DNA from: Bryopsis sp. KO-2023 | Taxonomy: Eukaryota > Chlorophyta > Ulvophyceae > Bryopsidales > Bryopsidaceae | NCBI GenBank assembly: GCA_030272585.1 | Contig: BSYQ01000001.1 | Span: 6,200,001 to 6,264,000 of the forward strand | Length of the DNA stretch: 64,000 nt | Direction of reading: 5' to 3' | Shown here: positions 8,695-18,991 of the stretch, piece after piece | Position numbering within the stretch: position 1 is the stretch's first letter | How the letters are laid out: the number at the start of each line of letters is the position of its first letter | Position numbers and translations under genes: made by a program | Notes under the pieces: generated by a model | The model's input: the letters and a program-made list of their open reading frames with translations, nothing else | Databases searched by the model: none | Told to the model about the DNA's origin: nothing

Positions 8695-9106
8695 ATAAGA
8701 ACCCGAGTCCACAGTTGTGGACTACCCCAGTTATTTTGACGGAATAGTCTACTCAGAATCACCATATCAACAGACTACATCCGTCATTATTCACGACTAT
8801 CCAACATCAGTACCACTGCACGTGCGACCGGTACGCATCCTTGGGGACTCGTCAACTCGGACGGTACCACTCATTACAGGAGGAGTCGGGCACAGAGGGG
8901 GGAGACTGCTTACGTCATCCCATTGCGAGCTGGCGGACGGAACGCAACTGGGTGTTCCCCCCGCTTTCGGAGTTACCGACGACCAGTCATGGGCTGCACA
9001 GGACAGACCCCTGTCCTGTGCACCGCACAGGACAGGGTTCTGTGCAGGTTCTGTGCACCCTGTGCTGTCCTGTCCTGTGCAGCGGAATTGCACAGGCCAG
9101 AACAGC

Positions 9107-9360
9107 ACAGACTGTCTGTGCTGTGCACAGGGTCAGACCTGTGCTGCACAGGTGAGCAGACCTGCACAGCACAGCACAGCACAGATCTGCACAGAATCTG
9201 CACAGAACTGCACAGAATCTGCACAGATTTGGCACAGAATCTGCACAGAACTGCACAGAAACTGCACAGATGTTGCACAGACCCTGTCTGTGCTGTGCTG
9301 TACAGGTCTGTGCACCTGTGCAGCACAGGTCTGACCCTGTGCACAGCACAGACAGTCTGT
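9107..9360. repeat. Long inverted repeat flanking a phased GCACAGA array
   Basis: The 48 bp at 9107-9154 are the exact reverse complement of 9313-9360; the match continues inward about 25 bp with three mismatches. The roughly 100-bp loop carries nine GCACAGA motifs at 9189, 9200, 9210, 9221, 9232, 9243, 9253, 9264 and 9275, spaced 10-11 bp (close to one helical turn). Further CCTGTCCTGTGC hairpins lie just left (about 9018-9044). The repeat contains no stop in several frames, so spurious ORFs cover it. Confidence 0.85.
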
Positions 9361-9393
9361 TCTGTCCTGTCCTGTGCACAGGGGTCTCAGCCC

Positions 9394-10677
9394 ATGTCTG
9401 CCGACGACTATCGAGTTTCTACTCCGACATCGCCTGCCAGCCTTGTGCCTAGTTCCCCATTGGGGACACCGCGCGTGGTTCCAACGGATAGCAGCGTCGG
9501 CCAAGAGGATAGTGACTTTTCCTCCGAGCGCGAGCACGATCATTCCAGGACGTTTCGGAGGGACCGTACCGCCGAACGCCTCAAGTTGGCGCTGGAGTGT
9601 TTATCAGACGGAGAGTGGATCACCCGTTTGGTGCTGAACGACTATTCGGAGTTTTGGTCACAACAGTTGGCTACACTGGGCGAGGAGAGAGGTTTGGCTT
9701 TGTTGCAGCAACGGTTGAATGCGTTAGCGCCAAGCACACAGAAAGGGTTGCGACCCCAGTTTTCTCGGTTTTTATTGTTTTGTCTTGGCGAACTATTCGA
9801 AGCTTTTCCTCCCGATGAGTGTACCTTGCTGGCTTACGTCCATGCCATGAAGGCCTCCGGCTCAGTGGTTGTGACGACCGCCACCACTTACCTTTCTGGA
9901 ATTGCAAGTGTGATGAAACTTCTCGGTTGGGAGCTTTTGACTTTTACCAGCATGATCAACGGCGTGCTAAGTGGTTGGGGCAAGGAGAGGCCACGAGACG
10001 ACGCCATTCAGGCGTTTTCGCCTCGCGTTTTGGAACGCATTTTGGCGACTGTGACGCCCGAGCTGGCATTGGCGCCTTTTCGTGACGTCTTACTCGTGAC
10101 CACCCTCTACTTGTTTTTCTCTCGATCCTGCAGCGGCGCCGGGGTTTTGGAAGGAGACCTGGAGGTTCTGCTGGCCGACAACGCACTCTTTTTTCGAGAG
10201 CGCTATACCAAGGGCGTCGGCTCCCAAAGTTCGCAGCGGTTGCGCCTGCGCACCCTCAGGGATCTCCCCTCCTTTCTCCTGGACCTCTACCTGCTCTATT
10301 TTTCCCGGCGTCGCGAAGCCTGGATCGCTGCTGGCACGGAGTCTTCCTACATTTGGCAGTTACCTGATGACCCTCCCCCCACCACCGGTGCCTCCATTCG
10401 CACCCGGTTTCAAGCCTTCTGTGAGTTCTACCAACCTATGCTGCCCCCAGGCGACTGGACTTCGCACTCTCTGCGTCGTGGTGGCGCTACAGCGGCTCTC
10501 CATTCCGGCGTTCCCGTTTGGAAGCTGCGCATTTGGGGTGGATGGTCTGCCCGCTCTAACGCAATCTGGCGTTATTTGGACTTGGCAGCTTCGGCAGCAC
10601 CCTTTGGCGCTACCCTGTTCGCGGGCTTGTCTGCGCCTCCTGCGTCTTTTCTCGACGATACTTCTGTCTTCGAGTGA
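9394..10677 (+). CDS. Tyrosine recombinase
   Basis: 427 residues from the ATG at 9394, just after the inverted repeat. The frame is open upstream to 8923, but that part only translates the TGCACAG repeat, so 9394 is preferred. The first 60 residues are Ser/Pro-rich and disordered. An N-terminal SAM-like helical region follows (about 65-195), then the catalytic domain: R244 (FFSRSCSG), a candidate Lys in YTKG (273), H358-x-x-R361 (SHSLRRGGATAA), W384 (IWGGW) and the nucleophile Y394 (WRYLD). The whole R-K-H-R-W-Y set is present, so the enzyme may be active. HSLRRGGATA is typical of DIRS-like recombinases. The product would cut and join element circles at short identical sequences. The downstream 118-bp repeats are its natural partners. 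Confidence 0.88.
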   Translation: MSADDYRVSTPTSPASLVPSSPLGTPRVVPTDSSVGQEDSDFSSEREHDHSRTFRRDRTAERLKLALECLSDGEWITRLVLNDYSEFWSQQLATLGEERGLALLQQRLNALAPSTQKGLRPQFSRFLLFCLGELFEAFPPDECTLLAYVHAMKASGSVVVTTATTYLSGIASVMKLLGWELLTFTSMINGVLSGWGKERPRDDAIQAFSPRVLERILATVTPELALAPFRDVLLVTTLYLFFSRSCSGAGVLEGDLEVLLADNALFFRERYTKGVGSQSSQRLRLRTLRDLPSFLLDLYLLYFSRRREAWIAAGTESSYIWQLPDDPPPTTGASIRTRFQAFCEFYQPMLPPGDWTSHSLRRGGATAALHSGVPVWKLRIWGGWSARSNAIWRYLDLAASAAPFGATLFAGLSAPPASFLDDTSVFE

Positions 10678-10695
10678 CGCAGTGGCGGTTCGGTG

Positions 10696-10813
10696 GGCAT
10701 ATTTGATTTTCGAACATATGGGACAGTTTTTTAAAGGTTGAATGAATGATTTCTTGGAGTGTCTGTGTGGTTGTGTTGGGGTGGGTACTTCGAGCCAGTT
10801 TTTTCCATAAATG
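10696..10813 (+). repeat. 118-bp direct repeat, copy 1
   Basis: Identical by eye to 11127-11244. It starts 19 bp after the recombinase stop. Copy spacing is 313 bp. Confidence 0.9.
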
Positions 10814-11126
10814 TTATTAACTTCCAGTTCATGAGTTTATGGGCTGGGTCGGTACTGGGCGGGTTTTGCTGGCACAGTCAGCCGCGGCTGACGCATTTGT
10901 GGCAGCGCTTGCGTTTTGTGTTTGGGGCAGCGTGCGCCTTGTTTTCGTTTGTGGCTTTAAAAGGCGTTGTCCTTATGTTCTCGCCACCTTTTTGCTTTTC
11001 CCGCCCACCCGGCCCGTTTTTCTTTGGTATTTTGTGCAGTTTTTTGTTTAAGTCCTGCACGGGGAAAAGAGAGTTACAGGGAAATGAATGAGGATTTTGT
11101 ATAGGGGGTAATCTCTTTCGGACAAA
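10814..11126. other. Spacer between the 118-bp repeats
   Basis: 313 bp, no convincing ORF. It holds a perfect 16-bp palindrome GTCAGCCGCGGCTGAC at 10877-10892. In a split-repeat retroelement this segment would be A2 and would recur at the left end; no such copy is seen in the window. Confidence 0.5.
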
Positions 11127-11244
11127 GGCATATTTGATTTTCGAACATATGGGACAGTTTTTTAAAGGTTGAATGAATGATTTCTTGGAGTGTCTGTGTG
11201 GTTGTGTTGGGGTGGGTACTTCGAGCCAGTTTTTTCCATAAATG
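11127..11244 (+). repeat. 118-bp direct repeat, copy 2
   Basis: Identical by eye to 10696-10813. Host-like sequence follows at 11245. Confidence 0.9.
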
Positions 11245-11776
11245 CTGAAGTGTTCGTGTTTGTATTGATACGGTGTTCTCCTACATTAAAAACTGGAAAA
11301 GAATCTATTAGGTGTTTACGAGCATTTTTGCTTTCTTTTCCAGCATGTTGCATTCAGCAGAGGCAGCACACAATTGGTTGGACTGGATCTATTTTACTGA
11401 ATCTCTACTGTTTTTTTCCAAAAAACCAACGACACTTTGAAGGAGTCCACTGCGACAATCTCTGGCGGCCAAAAAGAATGCCAGCACAAACAGCACAAAA
11501 GGAAGCATCAGTTCACATAGCACCCTGTCGATAAGTATTCTGCGACAGAATGTAAAAGTTTCACAGATTCCATAACCCAGACTTTTTCTTTCCCTAAAAC
11601 ACAAAATGCACCCCAACCTCAAGCATTTCTGATCTACCGCGGTTAAAAACATCCACAACGACCCTCCCCCCCCCCCAAAAAAGCACCACCAAACACTAAC
11701 ACATTTTCTTTCAAAATCCCGACAGTTCAATCCAACAGCGAAAGTAGTTCTGTTTCCCCCCTTCCCCCCTTGATCT
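11245..11776. other. 3' flank of the RNA-binding protein gene
   Basis: A/C- and T-rich sequence without a credible ORF. It probably holds the 3' UTR and poly(A) site of the minus-strand gene ending at 11777. Confidence 0.5.
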
Positions 11777-13962
11777 TTATGGCACTCTCGAGTCTTTCCT
11801 GCTCTTCTCAAAGGTATCCAATTCCATGTCCAGCTGTTCCTTGGTGCGACCACCCATGCCTCCTCCTCCACGTCTGTTAAAACCACACACACACAACTCT
11901 CCTTCAATTTTTAGCTTTTACCACAATCCCCCCCCCCCCCACAAACAGACTGCTATTACAGCCAGGCACCAACTCAAGAAAACTCAAAAACTGGCGCCTG
12001 TGGAAAAATACCACCACGATCTCTTCCAGGTTTTGTGCAGCGATGAAAACTCTTCTTTTGGCCAAGAGTTACAAGTCCAAATCTTCACTTTACAACATCA
12101 AAAACAGATGCATGCATCACCCCCCCCCTTCCTCCTGCAACCCCGTTGTGCAACCGACATACCTTCTCGGTGACCTTGATCTGGACCTTGAACGATATCT
12201 GTCACTGTATCCCCCTCGGTCTCCACCTCTTTCGTATCCACCGCCTCCGCCACCCGAGTAAGGTCGTTCATAGCCACGCTCATAATACCCTCCGCCTCCA
12301 CTCCCACCTCCATATCCACCCCCCCCTCCACCTCCCCCATACACCTGTCGATAAGCTCCGCCACCGCCTCCGCCGCCGCCCCCACCACCATTGTAACTTC
12401 CTCCGGGCGGACCTCCGTAACCCCTCCCACCCATGTGAGGTGGATTTCTTCTCTTGTTGCCTTCACGATCTTCTCGGACGAGGATCGATCGACCTTCTTC
12501 AATTTTGCCCAAGCACAAATGCCACGTTACTCCTTGAATCGAATTGGGTATCTATATCTATATCTAAATATATATATATATATGTCACTCTTTTGCAAAG
12601 CGAACAGCTCTCCGTCTCAATGCAACCCATTTTGAAAGCAAACGAAAGAATCCTCGGATCGAAACCAGAAAGCGCCCCATGTTTCTACAGAAAAAATTGT
12701 TTTTAAGCATTCCAACAACACTGCCCCTTTGATAGATAGGGGGGTGGACTGCTAAAAAAAAAAATAGTTCTTGCATCAATGGAGATGCATGCAGGCCAAC
12801 ATCACAAAAAAAAAAAAAATATCAAAAAAATAAAAAAATAGCCCAGATTGTCCTTCACCACATTGAGTCTGATTTCTCACCCTCGAATATGGTGTCGTTC
12901 AGTTCCTTGATGGCCCTTCTGGCATTCTCTTTGGTAGCATATTCAACGATGGCGCACCCCTTCAAACCAGGTTTTTAGAAAGAAAGACACATTCAGGTCC
13001 TCAAACCTCCCAGCACCGCCCCTCAAACCTATGCATTCTGATTTCTCTTCCAATCCCCCAGCAAGAGGCGGGGTGATTATCTTCCCCTTGGTGCCAAATC
13101 CCCCCAGGAAGTAACATCCCCAGATATCCAGACAACAGCAACTCTCATCCAAAACCAGCAAGCCAAGAAGAGGTGTTTTCGAGTCGGTTTTTGTTTGCAA
13201 CTTGTCCCAGTTAGTCCAGAGTTTTCCCAAACCTCCCCCACAGTCCGATTCTGTCCCCAAGTGTGTACCCTCACATACCAGCGAACGCCCGTAGCGATCC
13301 TCCATTACCCTGACGTGTTCCACAGCACCGGCCTTCCGCATGAAGTCCTTCAAATCCTGGAAACGAAAAACCCCAGACGTCACAATCCCCACCGGCCGAA
13401 GTCCCCCCAAAATACCCTTCCACCTCCGCCTAACCTCGCTCCAGAAATCAAAACAGGTAGAATATTCCCCGATCCAACGACACCTCCCTTATCCGACCCG
13501 TCCAGAGCCAACCCCAGAGTAGGGGTTTTCACCAGGAGTTTCCAACCCAACGCCCATTTTCTGTATCACTCGCCGTCCCAACACACCTGCCAAGAGGTTC
13601 GGTACGACAGATTATGAACGTAAACGCGGCGACCCGACTCCTCGTCGAGGGGGGGTCCAACTCGACCTCCACCCCCACCCCCACCACCTCCCCCTCCTCC
13701 ACCTCCGTAGTAGTCTCGCCGTGGACTCCTCATCCTTCTGTCCCTGTCAGCATCCCAAAGCAAAACTCTTACCGCGTCGAACCGATCGGAAGCGTAGGTT
13801 CTCATAGGTGTTCTTTTCGCTAATTCGTCGTCAGCACAAGGGGCAACCATCCCACCTTTGATACCCCACGTCATATCCCGAATAACGATCCGGTCGACCA
13901 CCACCACCGCCGCGCACTTGGCCATAGTCGCGGTCTGTTCTGTCGTCGTGCCACCAACTCAT
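11777..13962 (-). CDS. RRM/RGG RNA-binding protein with ALYREF-like C-terminus
   Basis: Exons complement(13865..13962, 13587..13743, 13279..13356, 12881..12959, 12163..12496, 11777..11873); all phases close, giving 280 residues. N-terminus: MSWWHDD followed by RGG and poly-Gly tracts. One RRM: RNP2-like VYVHNLSY, RNP1-like GCAIVEYA, ending SILVRED. Then a Gly/Tyr-rich low-complexity region (GGGYGG repeats), an RSRSRSRSPRR tail, and a last exon with TKEQLDMELD, a motif shared with ALYREF/CHTOP-type mRNA-export proteins. The RRM is of the Gbp2/hnRNP-M-like single-stranded RNA type. Likely a nuclear mRNA-packaging or export factor. Its glycine-rich tracts are low-complexity DNA prone to length change. 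Closest named orthologue is not clear. Confidence 0.85.
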
Positions 13963-14194
13963 TCTCGGCGTCGAAAGTTAAAATCTTGCAGTGCGGGAGC
14001 AAGCGAAGGTTTGGGATTTCAAGTGGAAGAATATCGCTGCCCGCAGATGACACGGATTCTGTCCTGCCCAACTTATCTGATAGATTTCTGGTTTAATGCA
14101 AGAAAACGGGAACTCCCTGAGACGATTCCGACAGCCACCACTCCACCCCCGGTAATATCTCCGTTCAGCAGAAAAGCCAGCCTTGGGAGTTGAA

Positions 14195-14560
14195 ATGGGA
14201 TGGACTGGGTGCACCGTTTCTGTTTCCACTGACGGTTTTGACGGGATATTTGTGGATGATCCGTCTCTTTTGAGGCAGGATCTTCTTGTAATCCTGCAGC
14301 AAGGGCGTTTGCTTGGTTGGGACCGTTCTTGGTTGGAGGGTGTGTTTGAAAAGTTGGAGGATCACCATTCGAAAGTTGAAACGGCTTTGGTGAACACTCA
14401 AACTTTGTTGGATCGTCTGGATCGTGCGGATTTTTCCAGCGAATTGGAGGCTGCTCGTCAGAAAATTGTCCAACATTTGGCAGCGCTGACATCTGTGGTT
14501 GAGGCGATTTCGACTTCTTTTGAATTGGCCAGACAACACTATGATTCTTTGGACTCCTGA
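14195..14560 (+). CDS. Small helical hypothetical protein
   Basis: 121 codons, single exon, ATG at 14195. After a short N-terminus the sequence is amphipathic and helical (ALVNTQTLLDRLDRADF, then ELEAARQKIVQHLAAL), suggesting a coiled coil. No family recognised. It lies 232 bp from the start of the divergent RNA-binding protein gene and could share its promoter. The opposite strand is also open (14579-14073) but Pro/Gln-rich and less protein-like. Not certain to be a gene. Confidence 0.45.
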   Translation: MGWTGCTVSVSTDGFDGIFVDDPSLLRQDLLVILQQGRLLGWDRSWLEGVFEKLEDHHSKVETALVNTQTLLDRLDRADFSSELEAARQKIVQHLAALTSVVEAISTSFELARQHYDSLDS

Positions 14561-14676
14561 TTTCTGGTTGGTTTCTCACTTAAAGGCTGAACCTGGTTTT
14601 CACTGGTCATAACGGTAGAAGAGAGGTGGAAGAAGTAACGAAAAGGCTTCAAAGCAGAAATGGGTGGCAATGGGGG

Positions 14677-15117
14677 TACACTCTCAATCGTATATAGTGT
14701 GTGTTGAGTTGAAGTCCATCTAGAACGTTAGGAGACCTTGATCTCACTCTGTGTGCTAGGCACACGTCTGGCACACTTACTGTTGGAATTCTGTGGACCT
14801 AAGGGAACGTGCACTTGGATCTAGCATGACAAATCGGCTCTGTTTAGATATAAAAAGACTGGGATTCCACTTGTAACTACTCAATATCCTTCCTGCACAG
14901 ATACCACCTTGCGCTCGTATCCTTGTCTCACTACACCCCTGGGTCGACAGTGTGGGTCTTTAATGGTGGTTCCGCTGTAAAATGAATTCATGGAAAACCA
15001 AAAAGTTGACAAGTGTAGATTTCGAAGATGGTGTGGTCCACACTATTTTCTGTTTTTCCTGAAGTTCTGCCATTTCCGAAAATAGTGTAGGCGACACTAA
15101 ATACAATGGAGTGTGAT
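14677..15117. mobile_element. MITE (copy 1) interrupted by a solo LTR
   Basis: The ends CACTCTCAATCGTATATAGTG and, inverted, CACTCCATTGTATTTAGTG match the ends of the 225-bp element at 30435-30659. Internal palindromes (GGTGTGGTCCACACT-like) and ATTCATGGAAAA are shared with that copy. The extra length is the solo LTR at 14702-14949. Exact outer ends and target duplication are not resolved. Confidence 0.65.
14702..14949. mobile_element. Solo LTR, 248 bp
   Basis: TGTTGAG...TCGACA with the 5-bp duplication GTGTG on both sides (14697-14701 and 14950-14954). The homologous MITE at 30435 has the empty site AGTGTGGGT, so the boundaries are exact. A TATA-like GATATAAAAAG lies inside. Orientation and family are unassigned. 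Solo LTRs arise by recombination between the two LTRs of a full element. Confidence 0.9.
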
Positions 15118-16967
15118 CCAAGCAAAAGAACAATGATTGACTGTCATAGGGGAGGGACAAAACACCAACAGGATTCTGGAAACGTTTCTTAAAGGCTGGT
15201 CCAATGGAAGACACGATCAGAAAAGTTACTACAAAGATCGATGCTCTTTCTGCAAAATTTCTGAAGTTATCAATCTGTCTGCTCTAGAAAGACATCACAC
15301 AGGAAATCAATCTTACTAGCATTTGGTGGATATTTACTGAATAGATATTTGAAAACCCTTCATTTTAAGCATCCTGTGCACTGTAAGGTCGACCCATTTC
15401 TCATTACTCCAGCCCTGACCGAAGCTGCTATGCGCTCAAAAGCCATTCCACTGTTCAAAAAATCATCGGAGAGGGGTGGTATTTCCAAGATTTGCTCTCA
15501 GGGTACAGAGAATTGAGCCATCTCTCTTGAAGGATCCCTCGTTTCTTTGCTCTGGTGGGCATATTTGTGGAAAAGCTGCCTGGAGTTGCATTGTTTTCTC
15601 CGGAGTAGTTGGAGATTTACAATGCTCCAATTGAAAGTTCTCACCTGGCAATAATCACCTCCATTACTGAATCATGTGGCACAATGCTGCTAAACCCACC
15701 ACTCTCTTTTCGAATCCTAACCACACAGGACAGAACTGAAAGTCAGCACCTTCCTTCAAAAGATCCTTCTACGTCCAAACTAAGAAAGACCAACACCAAG
15801 AGTCAAAAATATAAAGGCAGAAAAACCCTACTCGTGCGGATCAACTTCGACGAGGTCCGAGGGGCCCGATCCCTCCGATCGCCCAACGTGCGATGAACCT
15901 CCTTTTTTTTTTGGCGGGGAAAGATGCAACATGCTAAGAAAACCCCTGGGTGGCACTCGTGGCCTTGGTGATACTTAGATAAACCTTCTTACCGACTTTG
16001 AGGTGCAACCGCACCTCTTGATAGGACTTAAAACCAATTCGCTTCCCTTTAGACATGGGAAGAAACCAACCTCCCAAAACTGAGGAAGAATACCGAACCG
16101 CTCCCAAAACCGAGGGAGAAACCAGGAAAGGTAGAAACAAAGACAGGATGCTTGCTTGTTTCGTTCGTTCGTAAGGTCACCTCAAAGAAAACTGCTGAAA
16201 AAAAAAACCCAAACAGTTGGGGCGGTGAGGGAAAAAAAACACACCGGGTGATTGTTTCAGAGTCGTGGCTGGTATAAAAAGACGGAATGGGCTCGACATT
16301 TCAAGCAGAATGTCTGAGTCAGCGCAATTGAATCGTGAACTTCCTGCACGCAACTCGAAGTTCTAGGTGACGTCCGGTTAAAAGACGTCGAAGCAAGCTG
16401 TCACGCATTGATGGAGCTGCAATCAATCAATTAATGATTACATGTCGCCAGTGATGGAGCTGCAACTGGTCGAGCCTTTTGAAGGGCATGGGTGAGATTT
16501 TCTTGGTCCAGGGAGCTTTCTTTTGGGTGGGTTTTGTCTCTGTTGTTCTTACCTTGTATCACTCTGGCATTATGGGGGGTGATGGCCTCTTTTTGCTGTA
16601 ATTGATTGATTGGTTGGGGCATCGAAACTGGATTGGCCGACTGTTACCTTTTTCACACATGTGAGAGAACATTGGACCGCATGTTGTTTTTTTGAGGTTG
16701 GATTCGTGTATAGTCATAAACTGCAACTGCCATGTGTGTTGCAGTCTGAAAAGAGTCGGTCAGGTTCCTGAAAGTTTCACTTATCAACTGGAAATTTGTT
16801 CCTCTGACTTCATGCATACGTTCGATATGGGTGTTTGGAGACAACCCATCCGCGATGCTGAAGGAGTGTATGGGTAAACAGAACTAAACACACACATGAT
16901 TACAAACCTTTGATTTTCCCCTTGGAAATCAACCCCTGAAACGAAGAAAAAAAGAGTCACCCTAGCA
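15118..16967. other. Intergenic sequence
   Basis: No supported gene. A TATA-like GGTATAAAAAGACGG at 16272-16286 is followed by only an 18-codon ORF. Two GACGTC palindromes lie at 16369-16374 and 16384-16389. Short ORFs on both strands look random. Confidence 0.5.
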
Positions 16968-18087
16968 TCAAAAGAATCCTCTCTTGCAGGGTTCCGTTTG
17001 CATACCCAACTTCATTTCCATCTGCGAGTGGGTGTCGATGGGGAGGACCTCTGACGTCTCAGGCAAGCCTAAGTAAGACTCGAAAGAAAATTCGCCAAGT
17101 GCTCCAGAGTAGGCATCATAAGAGATATTGGAGGACTCGAACGGACCGAGTCTTGGGTTCCTGTATTATCCGCAGAGCGCTCAATATATAATACAATATA
17201 TTTATGTGGGAAATATATTTTATCATGCCGTTGATCTTCCCAAAACAGGCATTTCTGGGCAATACAGACACTTCCATAGAGCCAGGGGTTCAGCCCCTCT
17301 TTGAGCAGTACTTCGCTCGGGAACTGATTACATTTTTCCAGCGTTTTTGCACTTTTCAAAAAGAAGAAACTGCATTTGACTCAAACAGGACTCTGCTTGG
17401 TCCCACATCGACACTGAGTGCGAGCAGGTACTGCGAAACAGATGCGAGCAAGCTAGCCCACCTTTCTAAGAATTGTCTTTCGATGTGCATCCTGGCTGGG
17501 AGGGCATTTCCATACAAATTTCTCATAGCTTCGTATCGATCCTTTCGATCCCAAGCAGCAGTCTGTCCTTCCAAGCAAAAAAACCGTCATATCAAAGCAT
17601 CAAGGATTGCCAAAACGACACCCTCAGCACGAATTGGTGGATATGTTTTTGTACATATTCAAAAATGGAAAATCGTTTTGGGCATAAGGGGGAAAATTTG
17701 GATCCGAATTCTCACAGAATCCCAGATTCCATTTCCGTGGGTAAAACAAAAATGAAATATTGTGCAGCCCTTTTTTCTTCACCAACATATTGAGTGCGGA
17801 AAAAGGAAACTGGACAGTAAAACTTATCAGAGGTTGAAGAGATCTCCTTTATGATCAAGTCTTATCCGGGACTCACGTGCGCGTTGATCTTTTCGACTGG
17901 ATGTGTGGACAGCGCCTTGTCTTTCAAAGTACCCAACCCATCCCGCAGGCTGTCTTGATCCAGTGGAAGAGGGAGACTCCTGTCAGTTGCCTGGAGCGAA
18001 CACCCACCATAAGAACGATCATATCGAAACAAAGAGCGACCCTCTGGAACCGCAAGTAGAACTTATCCGAACGGAGGTCCTCACCAT
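16968..18087 (-). CDS. UMP1: Proteasome maturation factor UMP1/POMP
   Basis: Exons complement(18085..18087, 17877..17990, 17462..17562, 16968..17160); phases close, 136 residues (human POMP is 141). Diagnostic stretches: DSLRDGLGTLKD and STHPVEKI near the N-terminus; YGNALPARMHIERQFLERN in the middle; SYLGLPETSEVLPIDTHSQM then KLGMQTEPC at the end, matching the conserved UMP1 tail. UMP1 is a chaperone that joins half-proteasomes and is the first substrate of the new 20S particle. Exon 1 contributes only the ATG, followed directly by a GTGAGG donor; the next exon then reads ATDRS. Plus-strand ORFs over these exons are shadows. Confidence 0.92.
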
Positions 18088-18991
18088 TTGAAAATACTCT
18101 GCGACGGAACAACTGGTGTATAGACGTCCAACTTCGGAAAGAGAGCCCAAGCAATGATCGAGTTTGTGTTTGCACTTCTGTCTCGTTTCCTAGTGGGCAT
18201 TACTCTCCATTACGGCATTGTCGCCTCCCCGTCGCACCCAAGATAACGGCTGATATGCGTTACGAACAGCGGAGCGTTACTTGAACCCAAAGGGTCGAGA
18301 GAGAGAATCGATTTTTCTTTGGAGGTGTTGATGGCAATGCCACCGTGGCAATTCACACAAGCAAAAGTGCTCCCAAAAATAAATTTTAAAAAATGAATCT
18401 TTTCTACAAATGCGCCCCCCCTTTAGTCAGATAGAGCGTTCCTCTCGACTTTTCCGTGGCCATCCGAGCAACAAAAAAACAAAAAAAAACGAAACGACCC
18501 ATCCAAACCAACATGCGTGCGTTCTATGTGTGAGGAGGTACCATACTGCAAAAAGAGCAAAAACTGGAAGAAATGCAACAACGAAAAAGAAATTCCACCA
18601 TCCAGAATCCAACCGACAAGAATATACACTAAATACAAGCCAAAAACAAGAAAAGTGCAACCTGCACTCCAATCCACCAAACAAAAAAAAAACACCCAAA
18701 AGTTCTCGGGAAAAAAAAAGACACTGGAAAAAACCACAGCCAAAAAACCACAAGCACCAAAACATATCAACATCAACAGTAACTTCTCTCAGAAAAATCG
18801 TCTCACAGAAAAATCGTAACTATGTGCATATTTTCCTCTCAAAAACCCCCCTCCTCAACTGGTCCATTCTTCTTTTCTTTTCTTTTCTTTACTTTCTTTT
18901 TTTTTTCATTTTTTTTTTTCACGCTCAACAAAACAGATCAGCTCCACAGTCGAAGGGTGCCAATCAAATGGAGATGTCTTCTTCCAAAACT
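18088..18991. other. UMP1 upstream region and starch synthase 3' UTR
   Basis: 18088-18400 is the UMP1 5' UTR/promoter side. 18400-18990 is A-rich on the plus strand (T-rich on the gene strand) and non-coding, consistent with the 3' UTR of the starch synthase gene. Confidence 0.5.

Larger units (their letters stand above)
8700..11244 (+). mobile_element. Tyrosine-recombinase mobile element (DIRS/Ngaro/Kangaroo- or Crypton-like), left end unknown
   Basis: Contains a tyrosine recombinase gene (9394-10677), an upstream TGCACAG-rich array with a long inverted repeat (about 8995-9390), and two 118-bp direct repeats downstream (10696-10813 and 11127-11244). A repeat-spacer-repeat tail is what split-direct-repeat retroelements (B1-A2-B2) have, but the matching A1 copy and any RT/RNase H are not in the window. 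A Crypton-type DNA element therefore remains possible. The right end is taken at 11244, where the repeat stops. The left end may lie beyond the chromovirus, which would then be nested in it. Confidence 0.55.

Noticed and set aside
8717..9543. Many overlapping ORFs on both strands in the TGCACAG region
   Set aside because: The repeat simply lacks stop codons; Cys/His/Gln-rich translations are artefacts.
15820..15905. GC-rich stretch followed by a T-run, as in a pol III snRNA
   Set aside because: No U6 or tRNA features; no box A/B or conserved core.
16272..16370. TATA-like box followed by a short ORF
   Set aside because: The ORF has 18 codons and no downstream exon could be supported.
16450..17060. 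A possible three-exon plus-strand gene with phased splice sites
   Set aside because: It overlaps the last UMP1 exon, whose protein match is much stronger; the plus reading fits no family.
17204..17755. 183-codon plus-strand ORF
   Set aside because: Lies over UMP1 exons and introns in antisense; no protein-like pattern.
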